64,000 nt of DNA from Paenibacillus massiliensis 2301065 = DSM 16942. Lineage in GTDB: Bacteria > Bacillota > Bacilli > Paenibacillales > Paenibacillaceae. Position 1 is the first letter of the stretch, and every line of letters begins with the position of its first letter. The DNA lies in assembly GCF_000377505.1 (NCBI RefSeq), contig NZ_KB898199.1, positions 60,307-124,306 on the forward strand. Direction: 5' to 3'. Below are positions 8,867-18,077 of this stretch, one piece after another. A program made the translations under genes and the position numbers. Under the pieces are notes generated by a model that ran no database searches, was not told where the DNA came from, and was given only the letters and a program-made list of their open reading frames with translations.

Positions 8867-9014
8867 CATGATTTGGGTAATTTACTGCATAACCACGAAG
8901 CTTGAACCACCTTTTGCCGTCGAAATAAGGCGATCAGTCCCGTTTTTTTATGCAAATTGAGAATTTTTGGCTTGTGAAACCGGGACTTATGATGTAATAT
9001 ATTGGTTAGACAAT

Positions 9015-9034
9015 TAGATAGAAAGACCTATCTA
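9015..9034. promoter_or_regulatory. Perfect inverted repeat upstream of the gene at 9066
   Basis: TAGATAG and CTATCTA are separated by AAAGAC, 31 bases before the start codon of the next gene. It could be an operator or an mRNA hairpin in front of the G-rich ribosome-binding stretch at 9036-9043. Confidence 0.35.
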
Positions 9035-9065
9035 GTGGGGGGGATAACCCATTCGTGACAAATTA

Positions 9066-9488
9066 ATGCAACGTTGGAGTACATATGAGCCATTTTTCAT
9101 CGCGGTAAGCGACAAAAAGGTAGCAGATATTGTGATTACGAACCATGCCAAGATGCGTTACTCAGATCGCTTAGTCAGTGGCGAGCATGATGTGGATCAT
9201 ATTGCCCGTTGGTTATGGGAGTGTCTGAAGCAGGGCAGAATGACTGCCTATTACCGCAATGAGCAGGATGTATTTCTAATCGATAAGGATATTGTCGTAG
9301 TTGTGGAATTTGCTGAGTTGCCAGGAGAAGTAGATATCGCAGGTAACCCGCTCCACAAGATGATTATTGTGACCTTTTTGGGACGGATGTCGGAGACGAT
9401 CGAGCTGAGGGATTTGAAGTCCTATTATTCCTGGCTGCGTCATTCCCGGCGTATGACCTTGATCAAGAACAATCGTAAGCGCAGATAG
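9066..9488 (+). CDS. Conserved-looking hypothetical protein
   Basis: A basic protein of 140 residues that I do not recognise. VITNHAKMRYSDRLV, about 28 residues in, reads like a compact alpha/beta fold start. Alternating strands follow (DVFLIDKDIVVVVEF; HKMIIVTFLGRMSETIEL), and the C-terminus is strongly basic (RHSRRMTLIKNNRKRR), suggesting nucleic-acid contact. There is no signal peptide or membrane segment. The ATG is preceded at a distance by a run of seven G residues. It stands alone between the IS200 element and the LysR gene, with an inverted repeat upstream. No function is proposed. Confidence 0.65.
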   Translation: MQRWSTYEPFFIAVSDKKVADIVITNHAKMRYSDRLVSGEHDVDHIARWLWECLKQGRMTAYYRNEQDVFLIDKDIVVVVEFAELPGEVDIAGNPLHKMIIVTFLGRMSETIELRDLKSYYSWLRHSRRMTLIKNNRKRR

Positions 9489-9497
9489 TAAGAGCCG

Positions 9498-9564
9498 AAG
9501 AACAGCATTCTGCATGTCTACTTAGCAGCACACAGTGGACTTGCTTGATGCATGTTCTTTTTTT
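9498..9564 (+). terminator. Probable terminator after the hypothetical gene
   Basis: AAGAACA pairs with TGTTCTT across a long loop and is followed by a run of T residues ending at 9564. The long loop makes it less certain than the other terminators in the window. Confidence 0.45.
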
Positions 9565-9673
9565 AGCTTATATGAGCAATTAAGTCTTTGCGCGCAGTAT
9601 GAAAAGGATTGTTTTTTTTGTGATAGGGTCTCTTTTTCAGGTACAATAGAACACACAGGAAGGAGCGGTAGCT

Positions 9674-10621
9674 TTGAATTTTCATCAGCTTCAGATTTTC
9701 TATACCGTAGCCCAGCGAGGAAGCTTCTCGGCTGCAGCTCAGGCGTTGCATATGACCCAGCCAGCCGTCACTATGCAGATCCAGTCCTTAGAGGAGCATT
9801 TCGGAACCAAGCTGCTAGAGCGCTCCAGCAAGAGGATTGAACTAACCGAGGCAGGGAGAACGCTGCTGCCCTACGCCAGAAAAAGCATTGACCTCTTGCG
9901 GGAGGCTGACGAGTCCATGTCGAACTTCACAAGCATGCTGGAGGGACGTTTGCTGCTTGGAGCTAGTCTGACTATTGGCGAATATGTACTTCCTCGTCTG
10001 CTTGGATCCTTCGGACAGGAGTTCCCGCATATTCGCATTGTTATGAAGGTTATGAACACAACACAGATCATGGATGATATCCTGAAAAACCAGCTGAACT
10101 TCGGATTGATTGAGGCTCCGGTCCAGCATGCGGATATCGCTGTAGAGCCGATTATGAAGGATGAGTTGAAGCTAATTGTACCATCCCGACATCCGTTAGC
10201 TGAGCTGGAGATTGTCTGTCTGGAGGAGGTGCTTGCGTATCCGTTCGTATTGCGTGAGCAGGGCTCAGGAACGAGACAGGTGATGGAAGAGGAGCTGGCT
10301 CGGCATCAGATTGAACCCACCAGACTGGACATTATCATGGAGCTTGGCAGTACGGGTGCGGTCAAATCGGCTGTTGAGGCGGGGCTAGGGGTCACTTTCT
10401 TGTCTCCTTCCTCTGTAAAGCATGAAGTGGCACTTGGGCTGCTCAAGGTAATTGAAATCTCGAATATCTCCTTCCAGCGCCAATTCTACGTGATTCATCA
10501 CAAATCCATGCTGCTCCCGATTCCAGCAGTGACGTTCCTATCTTATTTGCGGCGCCAATCCGGAATCCAGCGTGAGCAGCAGCATCAGCCCACAGGAGGT
10601 GTAATTACCGATGGCAGCTAA
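9674..10621 (+). CDS. LysR-family transcriptional regulator
   Basis: A LysR-type regulator of 315 residues. The N-terminal winged helix-turn-helix is clear (FYTVAQRGSFSAAAQALHMT followed by QPAVTMQIQSLEEHFGTKLL), and an effector domain runs from about residue 90 (GASLTIGEYVLPRLLGSF). It resembles the CysL/YwfK subgroup, whose targets concern sulfur metabolism, but the effector is not deducible. The start is a TTG with AAGGAGCGG 8 bases upstream. The PHP gene overlaps its 3' end by 11 bases, so the two are co-transcribed. LysR genes often regulate a divergent neighbour, but none is present here. Confidence 0.85.
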   Translation: MNFHQLQIFYTVAQRGSFSAAAQALHMTQPAVTMQIQSLEEHFGTKLLERSSKRIELTEAGRTLLPYARKSIDLLREADESMSNFTSMLEGRLLLGASLTIGEYVLPRLLGSFGQEFPHIRIVMKVMNTTQIMDDILKNQLNFGLIEAPVQHADIAVEPIMKDELKLIVPSRHPLAELEIVCLEEVLAYPFVLREQGSGTRQVMEEELARHQIEPTRLDIIMELGSTGAVKSAVEAGLGVTFLSPSSVKHEVALGLLKVIEISNISFQRQFYVIHHKSMLLPIPAVTFLSYLRRQSGIQREQQHQPTGGVITDGS

Positions 10622-11507
10622 TATTGGGGATACTGGACATGAGTTGCATTCCAGTGGTCGCTATGATCTGCATACACACACCCGTGCTTCTGACGGGATG
10701 AACACACCAGCAGAGCAGATCAGAAGGGCGAAGGTCAAGGGACTGCAGGGGGTGGCCATCACGGATCATGATACCGTATCGGGTATCCAGGAGGCACTTG
10801 AGGCCGGAACGGAGCACGGGGTGACGGTCATTCCGGGCGTTGAGATCAGTACGCGAGCGAAAGGAAAAGACATCCACGTGCTTGGTTATTTTGTAGATTA
10901 CCTGGACCCATTGCTGCTTCAGCGCTTGCAAGAGCTACGGGAGACTCGAGGGCAGCGGAATCAACGGATCGTGGAGAAGCTACGCGAGCTTGGTGTGGAG
11001 CTCACGATGGACGAAGTCATTGCACAGCTCGGCAGGCCGCTGGAGCCGGACGAAAGCATCGGACGGCCGCATATTGCAGATGCACTTGTTCACAAGGGAT
11101 ACGCAAGCGATATGCGCGATGCGTTTGACCGCTATTTGGCCGAAGGAGCTGCGGCCTATGTGTCAGTACCACGTGTAAGTCCGGGACAAGCTTGTGACTG
11201 GATTCGGGCTGCTGGTGGCGTGCCGGTGTTGGCACACCCGGGGCTCTATGCGGATGACGCATTGGTAGAGGCATTACTGGAAGAACACAGGCCTATTGGT
11301 ATCGAAGTGTATCATGCGGATCATGACACGGCTGCCGAGGAGCGATATGCCAGAATGGCAGAGCAGTACGGCCTGATCCCGACAGCTGGCTCGGACTACC
11401 ATGGGGAGCGCCAGGGTGTTGTATTCCATGGGGATCTGGGCAGTAGGACCGTGGCTGCGGATATTATCGAGCAATTGCGCCAGCATAAGCGGTCTGGGTC
11501 TGATTAG
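10611..11507 (+). CDS. PHP-domain phosphoesterase (RNase AM / YciV type)
   Basis: A metal-dependent hydrolase of 298 residues with the PHP signature: DLHTHTRASDGMNTP near residue 20, AITDHDTVSG near 55, PGVEIS near 82, VLAHPG near 205 and GSDYHG near 262. Members such as E. coli YciV act on 3',5'-nucleoside bisphosphates and on short RNA 5' ends; this exact activity is inferred from family resemblance. The start overlaps the LysR gene by 11 bases behind CACAGGAGGTG. A converging terminator follows. Confidence 0.85.
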   Translation: MAANIGDTGHELHSSGRYDLHTHTRASDGMNTPAEQIRRAKVKGLQGVAITDHDTVSGIQEALEAGTEHGVTVIPGVEISTRAKGKDIHVLGYFVDYLDPLLLQRLQELRETRGQRNQRIVEKLRELGVELTMDEVIAQLGRPLEPDESIGRPHIADALVHKGYASDMRDAFDRYLAEGAAAYVSVPRVSPGQACDWIRAAGGVPVLAHPGLYADDALVEALLEEHRPIGIEVYHADHDTAAEERYARMAEQYGLIPTAGSDYHGERQGVVFHGDLGSRTVAADIIEQLRQHKRSGSD

Positions 11508-11554
11508 CGTTAGTTCAGTTATCGCAAAAGTAGATAAGAATAATGAAACACATA

Positions 11555-11594
11555 AAAAGGAACTCCTGAAGCCATTGCTCAGGAGTTCCCTTTT
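11555..11594. terminator. Bidirectional terminator between the PHP gene and rqcH
   Basis: GGAACTCCTGA pairs with TCAGGAGTTCC (11 bp), flanked by A-runs on the left and T-runs on the right, so it serves both converging genes. Confidence 0.85.
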
Positions 11595-11618
11595 ATCATA
11601 GGTAGCCTCAGTTCAGAA

Positions 11619-13463
11619 TTACATTTGCTTCAATCGAACCGGTAATTGCTTGATGGTCTGCTCATCGGGTGTGATGAACAGGGTGCGCTGATTATCGTAG
11701 ATGACGAAGCCGGGCTTGGCACCACTAGGCTTCTTGACATGACGAATGAGTGTATAGTCTACGGGAACGCTGCTGGATTGCTTGGCTTGACTGTAGTAGG
11801 CGGCGAGCTGCGCAGCTTCCTCCAGAGTAGCCTCCCCATACTGCTCCGCCCGGATGACGACATGGGACCCCGGAATATCCTTCGTATGCAGCCAGGTGTC
11901 GTTTGGACCTGCGAGCCTATTCGTGACATATTCATTTTGCAGATTGTTCTTGCCGACATACAGGTCAATGCCTTCTGAAGAGGTAAACAGATGCAGCGTA
12001 GGGCGATCTGTTTTTTTCTTCTTCTTGCCTTTCTTGGCGCGATCCCTCAGATAGCCCTGCTGAATCAGCTCCTCACGGATTTCGTCGATATCACTCATGG
12101 AGGCATGAGCCAGCTGCTGCAAGAGGTTATCCATATATCGAATTTCCTCATGTGTCTTCGCAAGCTGCTCGTGAATGACAGCAAGACTGTTTTTGTACTT
12201 GTTATATTTCTTAAAATAACGCTGTGCGTTATCAGAAGGCGTCAGCAGCGGGTCCAGATCGATGGTGAGCTCAGTCTGCTCCTCATCGTAATAGTTAATC
12301 AATGTGACCTTCTTGTCTCCCTTGCTAAGCTGATGCAAGGAGGCGAATAGCAGCTCACCATATATGCGATACTGATCGGCATCCTCAGCCTCTTCGAGAT
12401 CCTTGTTCAGATGGTCTAGCTTCTTGATGTTTTTGTTCCGCTCGTTCTGTAGGAATCTCAGCAGATCACTAACCTTCTGCTTGACGGAATCCCGCTCCGC
12501 CTTCTCACCATAGAAATCCTCCATGCAGGCGCTGATGGACTCGAATGGATGCTCCTCTGTCAGCGTAAGTCGTATGGCGGAGAAGACCATTTTGTCCGAA
12601 CCATGCAGCAGTCCCGAGACAGGGGTGAAGTGACGCTCACGTACCTGTTCCATCATATCACTAAAGGCTTGCCACAGTTGCTCTGGTGCTACAAATGCAG
12701 ATGTGGTCGTACCGGCAGAAGATCCGCGATCCTCACCCAACGTGTGCTCCGCAGAAGACTCGCTTGCAGGCGGGGTAACAGCTGGAGTAGTGGTTGATTG
12801 CTGACCCGGCAAGTCTGAGGCTCGAAGGACAATCTCGGAAGCGACAAGTGGGCTAATTCCTGTAAAAGCATTCACAATCCACCGGGCAGCCTCTTCCTCC
12901 TGCTGCTCCCGGCGTGCTTGCAGAAATCCTGCTTCACCGATAGCTAAAGGGTCCAATTTATGCTGCTGTGGAGGCTCTACATAGGCAAAGCCCGGCATGA
13001 TAACACGATAGCTGCTGATGGCTGGAGTAACATGGTGAATCCCGTCCAGAATGGTGCCTGTGGCTGGGTCCACCAACACAATGTTACTGTGTCGACCCAT
13101 AAGTTCAATGATTAGCCTTTTGGAGGACATGTCCCCAAGCTCATCTCGTTGCCGGATATCTATGTGTATAATACGCTCCATGCCAATCTGGCGAATCTGC
13201 TCGATGAAGCCACCCTCACAATGCTTGCGAAGCAGCATGCAGAACATGGGTGCCTCAGGCGGATTGGTAAATGTGCGGTCAGTCAGATGCACACGCGGAT
13301 AAGTCGGATTAGCCGAGAGAAGCAAACGATCATTGCCCCGATTCACCCGCAAATTCAACACAATATCCCGTTCATTGGGCTGGTATATCTTATGAATACG
13401 TGCTCCTATGTAGCTCTGTAGCTCGGCAACCAGTGCACGTGTAACGATTCCATCTAATGCCAT
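11619..13463 (-). CDS. rqcH: RqcH / NFACT-family ribosome quality control protein (YloA)
   Basis: A protein of 614 residues with the NFACT layout: an N-terminal NFACT-N domain (residues 1 to about 210), a helical coiled-coil middle (about 330-440, rich in Glu/Lys) and a C-terminal NFACT-R domain with WLHTKDIPGSHVVIR. RqcH binds split 50S subunits carrying peptidyl-tRNA and adds C-terminal alanine tails that mark stalled products for degradation. A low-complexity Ser/Thr/Ala insert lies around residues 225-270. The start at 13463 (MALDGIV) was chosen because AGGAG lies 9 bases before it. The older annotation as a fibronectin-binding protein is less likely to be its main role. Confidence 0.9.
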   Translation of the reverse strand: MALDGIVTRALVAELQSYIGARIHKIYQPNERDIVLNLRVNRGNDRLLLSANPTYPRVHLTDRTFTNPPEAPMFCMLLRKHCEGGFIEQIRQIGMERIIHIDIRQRDELGDMSSKRLIIELMGRHSNIVLVDPATGTILDGIHHVTPAISSYRVIMPGFAYVEPPQQHKLDPLAIGEAGFLQARREQQEEEAARWIVNAFTGISPLVASEIVLRASDLPGQQSTTTPAVTPPASESSAEHTLGEDRGSSAGTTTSAFVAPEQLWQAFSDMMEQVRERHFTPVSGLLHGSDKMVFSAIRLTLTEEHPFESISACMEDFYGEKAERDSVKQKVSDLLRFLQNERNKNIKKLDHLNKDLEEAEDADQYRIYGELLFASLHQLSKGDKKVTLINYYDEEQTELTIDLDPLLTPSDNAQRYFKKYNKYKNSLAVIHEQLAKTHEEIRYMDNLLQQLAHASMSDIDEIREELIQQGYLRDRAKKGKKKKKTDRPTLHLFTSSEGIDLYVGKNNLQNEYVTNRLAGPNDTWLHTKDIPGSHVVIRAEQYGEATLEEAAQLAAYYSQAKQSSSVPVDYTLIRHVKKPSGAKPGFVIYDNQRTLFITPDEQTIKQLPVRLKQM

Positions 13464-14015
13464 TGTCAATTCTCCTGTCTTCAATCATGAGATCTCACAC
13501 TATCATACACTAGCATCTTGCATAATTCGATTAATACCACTATATAGGGCAATATTTAGACGAATAGAAGCAATTCGATCTATACATAGAGGATTGGATA
13601 TCGTTTGACGGATTTATGCAAAATGCTCACATAAGATTCTATCATACATAGGCGTTTGGCATAAACCAGTGGACATGATGCAGAAATGCATCTCGACATC
13701 ATCAAGGCAGCCTTGTGATATTTTGGATCCTGTCCGAATAGATTAGTTTTAGGAGTCTGTCCGACCCTTCGAAGCATAGTTGGAGTGTGTACCGAGCTAG
13801 TTTGCGCCTAGGGCTTATCTAGTTATGGACTTGCTGGGGGCTCGCTGGCTGGAGTCCAGACCAATGGCGCCATAGGTAAGGAGTAGCTTCAACGGTTAGA
13901 GAAGGAGCAGTGCTTGTGCTGATCAGCAGGTGGTCAGATGGGGAAACGACTGGTACATCAGGCTCCGGCAGAGGGCCGGGGCCCGGATTATTAGACCGGG
14001 AGGGAACAGGAGACG
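13464..14015 (+). other. Long divergent intergenic region between rqcH and the P-type ATPase gene
   Basis: About 550 bases with no convincing gene. The part near the ATPase gene (13870-14010) is GC-rich and can fold, for example CCGG...CCGG and GGGCCCGG stems around 13965-13985. A GGAGTAGC string near 13880 resembles part of a Mn2+ riboswitch, but the rest of the consensus is missing. The promoters for both divergent genes must lie here; none is strong enough to mark. Confidence 0.4.
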
Positions 14016-16814
14016 ATGAATCATACGGGGTGGCATCAGTTAGATGTCGGGGAGTTACAAGAGCAGCTTCAAGTGGATCTGAAGAGTGGAATACAGCATG
14101 AAGAAGCAGCGCTCAGAAGAAAGGAAGTGGGCTGGAACGAACTCAGCGAGGGCAAGAAGATCTCGCCGATTACTCTGCTGCTGAATCAGTTCAAGGATTT
14201 TATGGTATTGGTGCTGATGGGAGCCACCATTATCTCGGGCCTGCTAGGTGAATATCTGGATGCAATTACGATTATCGCCATTATTGTGTTAAATGGACTA
14301 CTCGGCTTCGTACAGGAGTTCAGAGCAGAGCGATCCTTGCGAGCGTTGAAGCAGCTGTCTGCCCCATCTGCGAAGGTGCTGCGGGAGGGACAAGTGCATC
14401 ATGTTCCTGCCAGGGAGCTGGTACCGGGTGATATCATCCTTTTGGAAAGTGGTGACCGAGTTCCTGCTGACGTGCGCCTGCTGGAGACGAACAGCTTTGA
14501 TGTAGAGGAGTCTGCATTGACCGGGGAATCGGTGCCTGCAAGCAAGAGCAGTCAGCTAATTGCCGCGGAGGAGGTTCCACTAGGGGATCTGAAGAACATA
14601 AGCTTCATGGGAACGATGGTGACGCGAGGTACAGCCAAAGGGGTCGTTATTCGTACAGGCATGTCTACGGAGATGGGGAAGATCGCCGATCTGATCCAAA
14701 ATACGGAGGCACAAGAGACACCACTTCAGCACAGGCTAGAGCAGCTCGGTAAAATCCTTATTGGTGTCGCTCTCGCTCTAACCGTAGTCGTGGTAGTAGC
14801 CGGGATTCTGCATGGACAGCCTGCCATTGGCATGTTCCTGGCCGGGGTGAGTCTGGCAGTAGCAGCGATTCCGGAGGGACTTCCGGCGATCGTCACCATC
14901 GCACTTGCGCTGGGAGTCCAGCGCATGATCAAGCGCAAGGCGATTGTGCGCAAGCTTCCTTCGGTAGAAACACTAGGATGCGCCTCGATCATCTGTTCAG
15001 ATAAAACAGGCACGCTTACTCAAAATAAAATGACGGTGACCAAGCTATGGCTTGGCGGGAACCCGCTTACGGTAAGCGGTGAAGGCTACGATCCTGCCGG
15101 GCATATTATGCGCGAGGACAGACCTGTGCACCTGCAGCGTGAGCCTGCCCTACAGTTCCTGCTGAAAGGAGCGGCCTTATGTAACAATGCCGAGATTGTT
15201 CAGGTACCTTTGGATTCCCAACGTGGCAAGAAAAAGGACAAGGAGCAGGATTCGCTAGTCTGGGATCTGAAGGGAGATCCTACAGAGGGAGCGCTCATTA
15301 CGGTTGCTGCCAAAGGAGGCATCACCCGTTCTTCGCTTGAGGAATCCTTCAGCCGGGAGCAGGAATTCCCCTTCGATTCTGAGCGCAAGCGGATGTCTGT
15401 ACTGGTTCGCGATGAGGGTGGGAGTCGCTCCTTGTATTGTAAGGGAGCTCCTGATGTGCTGCTGGAGCGCTGCTCCTATATTTTATGGAATGGACAGAAG
15501 ACTCCTCTTACGGGGACCTTGCGCTCCATGGTGATGAAGGCAAATGAAGAGATGGCATCGCAGGCACTGCGTGTCCTTGGCATTGCTTATCGTGATGTAA
15601 GATTGCAGGAGGAGCTTGCGGATGCGGAGGAAGCGGAGACACAGCTCATCTTCGTGGGTCTGACAGGTATGATTGATCCTCCGCGCCGTGAGGCTAGAGA
15701 TGCCATAGCGAAGTGCAAGCGTGCAGGCATTCGTACGGTCATGATCACTGGAGATCACGGGACGACGGCACATGCCATTGCGCAGCAGCTTGGTATTATG
15801 GGACGATCTTCGCAGGTGCTGACAGGGCACCAGCTGAGCGGCATGAGTGATGATGAGTTGGATAAGGCCGTGGATCAGGTGTCTGTCTATGCAAGGGTAT
15901 CTCCTGAGCACAAGCTCAGAATTGTCAAGTCACTACAGCGCAACAATCATATTGTCGCCATGACCGGTGATGGTGTGAACGACGCACCAGCCATCAAGGC
16001 TGCGGATATCGGAATTGCGATGGGTGTGACCGGAACGGATGTGACAAAAGAGGCGGCATCACTGGTGCTGTCAGACGATAATTTCTCCACCATCGTTGCA
16101 GCCATTGAGGAAGGGCGCAATATATATGAGAATATCCGCAAATTCATTCGTTACTTGCTAGCTTCCAATGTAGGAGAGATTCTGACGATGTTTTTCGCGG
16201 TGATGGCGGGACTGCCGTTGCCGTTGCTACCCATCCAGATTCTGTGGGTCAATCTTGTGACGGATGGCTTGCCTGCAATGGCGCTGGGCGTGGATCAGCC
16301 GGAGAAGGATTTGATGGAGCACAAGCCTAGAGGGGCCAAGGAGAATATCTTTGCACGCCGATTAGGGTGGAAAATTATCAGTCGCGGGTTGCTCATCGGC
16401 TTGTGTACGCTCGGTGCATTCTGGGTAACTCTTCGAATTGCTCCCGAGAACCCGGCACAGCTTGCTCTTGCCCAGTCCGTGGCATTTGCTACCCTAGTAC
16501 TCGCACAGTTGATTCATGTCTTTGACTGCCGAAGCTCCCGCTCGATCTTTCATCGGAATCCGTTCCAAAATAAATATCTCGTGCTGGCTGTCCTGTCATC
16601 CATCGTGCTGATGCTCATAGTAATGTACACCGAGTCATTGCAGCCGATCTTCAAAACGGTTCCGCTTGGCTTGAGAGAATGGGCACTGTGTATCGTAGCT
16701 GCAGGGATTCCTACCTTCCTTATGGGCATAGGAAGTGTCTGGGGTGGACGACGCAATCAAAGAATGCGTAGTGCCAGCGGTTATACGGGACGCGATCTGC
16801 GAACCCCGATCTAA
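14016..16814 (+). CDS. P2A-type calcium-transporting ATPase (YloB type)
   Basis: A P-type ATPase of 932 residues. It shows TGES in the actuator domain (ALTGESVPASK, about residue 170), the transmembrane-4 motif AAIPEGLPA, the phosphorylation motif SDKTGTLT near residue 330, MTGDGVNDAP near 650 and a membrane-6 NLVTDGLPA. PEGL, the Glu in SNVGEILT and the membrane-6 Asn/Asp match the SERCA-like calcium site; some relatives export Mn2+. It would pump cations out across the cytoplasmic membrane. The ATG follows GGGAGGGAACAGGAGACG. The adjacency to rqcH is the same as yloA-yloB in B. subtilis, but here the two genes are divergent. Confidence 0.9.
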   Translation: MNHTGWHQLDVGELQEQLQVDLKSGIQHEEAALRRKEVGWNELSEGKKISPITLLLNQFKDFMVLVLMGATIISGLLGEYLDAITIIAIIVLNGLLGFVQEFRAERSLRALKQLSAPSAKVLREGQVHHVPARELVPGDIILLESGDRVPADVRLLETNSFDVEESALTGESVPASKSSQLIAAEEVPLGDLKNISFMGTMVTRGTAKGVVIRTGMSTEMGKIADLIQNTEAQETPLQHRLEQLGKILIGVALALTVVVVVAGILHGQPAIGMFLAGVSLAVAAIPEGLPAIVTIALALGVQRMIKRKAIVRKLPSVETLGCASIICSDKTGTLTQNKMTVTKLWLGGNPLTVSGEGYDPAGHIMREDRPVHLQREPALQFLLKGAALCNNAEIVQVPLDSQRGKKKDKEQDSLVWDLKGDPTEGALITVAAKGGITRSSLEESFSREQEFPFDSERKRMSVLVRDEGGSRSLYCKGAPDVLLERCSYILWNGQKTPLTGTLRSMVMKANEEMASQALRVLGIAYRDVRLQEELADAEEAETQLIFVGLTGMIDPPRREARDAIAKCKRAGIRTVMITGDHGTTAHAIAQQLGIMGRSSQVLTGHQLSGMSDDELDKAVDQVSVYARVSPEHKLRIVKSLQRNNHIVAMTGDGVNDAPAIKAADIGIAMGVTGTDVTKEAASLVLSDDNFSTIVAAIEEGRNIYENIRKFIRYLLASNVGEILTMFFAVMAGLPLPLLPIQILWVNLVTDGLPAMALGVDQPEKDLMEHKPRGAKENIFARRLGWKIISRGLLIGLCTLGAFWVTLRIAPENPAQLALAQSVAFATLVLAQLIHVFDCRSSRSIFHRNPFQNKYLVLAVLSSIVLMLIVMYTESLQPIFKTVPLGLREWALCIVAAGIPTFLMGIGSVWGGRRNQRMRSASGYTGRDLRTPI

Positions 16815-16845
16815 ACTAGTCGTTATAATATTGATCAAATATGGG

Positions 16846-16876
16846 ATACGCCATGGGCCGACGGCTCATGGCGTAT
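16846..16876. terminator. Strong hairpin after the P-type ATPase gene
   Basis: A 14-bp stem (ATACGCCATGGGCC with GGCTCATGGCGTAT, one G-T pair) and a 3-base loop, 31 bases after the stop. There is no T-run, so it may act as a factor-dependent terminator or an mRNA end stabiliser. Confidence 0.55.
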
Positions 16877-17071
16877 TGGTCTAGAGTTCAGTAACATAGA
16901 ACATGATGTAGAATAAAGTGAATAGCAAATAGTAGACACTAAAAGTAGAAAGCAGCAGACAGTTCCCCACACCTTACTATCGTGCTATGATAGCGATATA
17001 TATACGATGGGGAGTTGTTCTTCCATCCGTACTTAAAGTCGGACAGCACCGTTGTGAAGGAGTGGAAGAAA

Positions 17072-17902
17072 GTGAATTTTACAAAAATGCATGGCTTAGG
17101 AAATGATTTTATAGTGATCTATGGAGAGCAGGAGCTTCCTAAGCACGCAGCAGAGCTGGCTCAACGTTTGTGCCATCGCCATTTTGGGATCGGAGCGGAT
17201 GGTATTGTATATATACTGCCCTCCGAGCAAGCGGACTTCAGGATGCGGATCATTAATTCCGATGGGTCAGAGGCGGAGCAATGCGGCAATGCCATACGCT
17301 GTGTGGCGAAGTACGTGTACGATCAAGGCCATACCGAGAAGCAAGAGCTTACGGTAGAGACGCGCGGAGCAGGAGTCCAGCATGTCAAGCTTACTGTTGT
17401 GGACGGGCAGGTGGATCAGGTTCGTGTAGACATGGGGGCTCCAGTCTTCCACGGATTAAGCATCCCGATGACCCTGGATATGGAGCAGATCAAAAATGTG
17501 CCCGTCGAGGTAGAGGGGCATACCTTTCATATTACAGGGGTATCCATGGGGAACCCGCATGCGGTGATTTTTGTGGAGGATGCTCCAGACTTTGATCTGC
17601 ATCGCTGGGGGCCGCTGCTGGAGTCTCATGAGTTGTTCCCGAATCGGACCAATGTGGAATTTGTCACCGTACGAGATCGTTCTCGTCTGGATATGCGGGT
17701 ATGGGAGCGTGGTGCAGGGCCCACACTGGCTTGCGGTACAGGAGCGTGTGCGACATTGGTAGCTGCTGTAATGAATGGTTATGCTGATCGGGAAGCACTG
17801 GTCAGTCTGGCTGGTGGTGATCTGCATATTGAATGGAGCACGGACAATGATCGTGTATATATGACGGGCCCGGCTACCATTGTATATCATGGGAATATAT
17901 AA
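17072..17902 (+). CDS. dapF: Diaminopimelate epimerase
   Basis: This enzyme of 276 residues converts LL- to meso-diaminopimelate in lysine and peptidoglycan synthesis. The signature is intact: FTKMHGLGNDFIVI at the start, NSDGSEAEQCGNAIRC with the first catalytic cysteine (about residue 76), and ACGTGACATLVAA with the second (about residue 222). The start is a GTG at 17072 with AAGGAG 8 bases upstream; the longer in-frame reading from a TTG adds 19 unlike residues. dapF stands alone with its own terminator between the ATPase gene and an exported-protein gene, an insertion relative to the B. subtilis order. Confidence 0.93.
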   Translation: MNFTKMHGLGNDFIVIYGEQELPKHAAELAQRLCHRHFGIGADGIVYILPSEQADFRMRIINSDGSEAEQCGNAIRCVAKYVYDQGHTEKQELTVETRGAGVQHVKLTVVDGQVDQVRVDMGAPVFHGLSIPMTLDMEQIKNVPVEVEGHTFHITGVSMGNPHAVIFVEDAPDFDLHRWGPLLESHELFPNRTNVEFVTVRDRSRLDMRVWERGAGPTLACGTGACATLVAAVMNGYADREALVSLAGGDLHIEWSTDNDRVYMTGPATIVYHGNI

Positions 17903-17924
17903 CAGATAATAGCGGTATAAAGGC

Positions 17925-17951
17925 AAAAGGAGGCTGAATCGGCCTTCTTTT
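17925..17951 (+). terminator. Terminator of dapF
   Basis: AAAAGGAGGC pairs with GCCTTCTTTT (10 bp with one G-T pair), loop TGAATCG, followed by C and further T residues. Confidence 0.8.
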
Positions 17952-18077
17952 CTTGTAATCTTCGAAGAATTCCGGGCAACATTTTGTTCAGTTGTTTCGT
18001 ACATAGATTTAGTGGGTGAAAAGATTAAGTAGATTCAAGGGTACATCCTTGGGTCATTCAGCAAGGGAGGTCATGAG

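Noticed and set aside
9535..9840. Plus-strand frame over the LysR start
   Set aside because: It overlaps the well-supported LysR helix-turn-helix in another frame and has no motif.
13876..14010. Mn2+ riboswitch (yybP-ykoY) before the P-type ATPase gene
   Set aside because: Only GGAGTAGC fits; the paired P1 strand and the conserved GUC/CCGGC loop parts are missing, unlike the clear copy at 57.3 kb.
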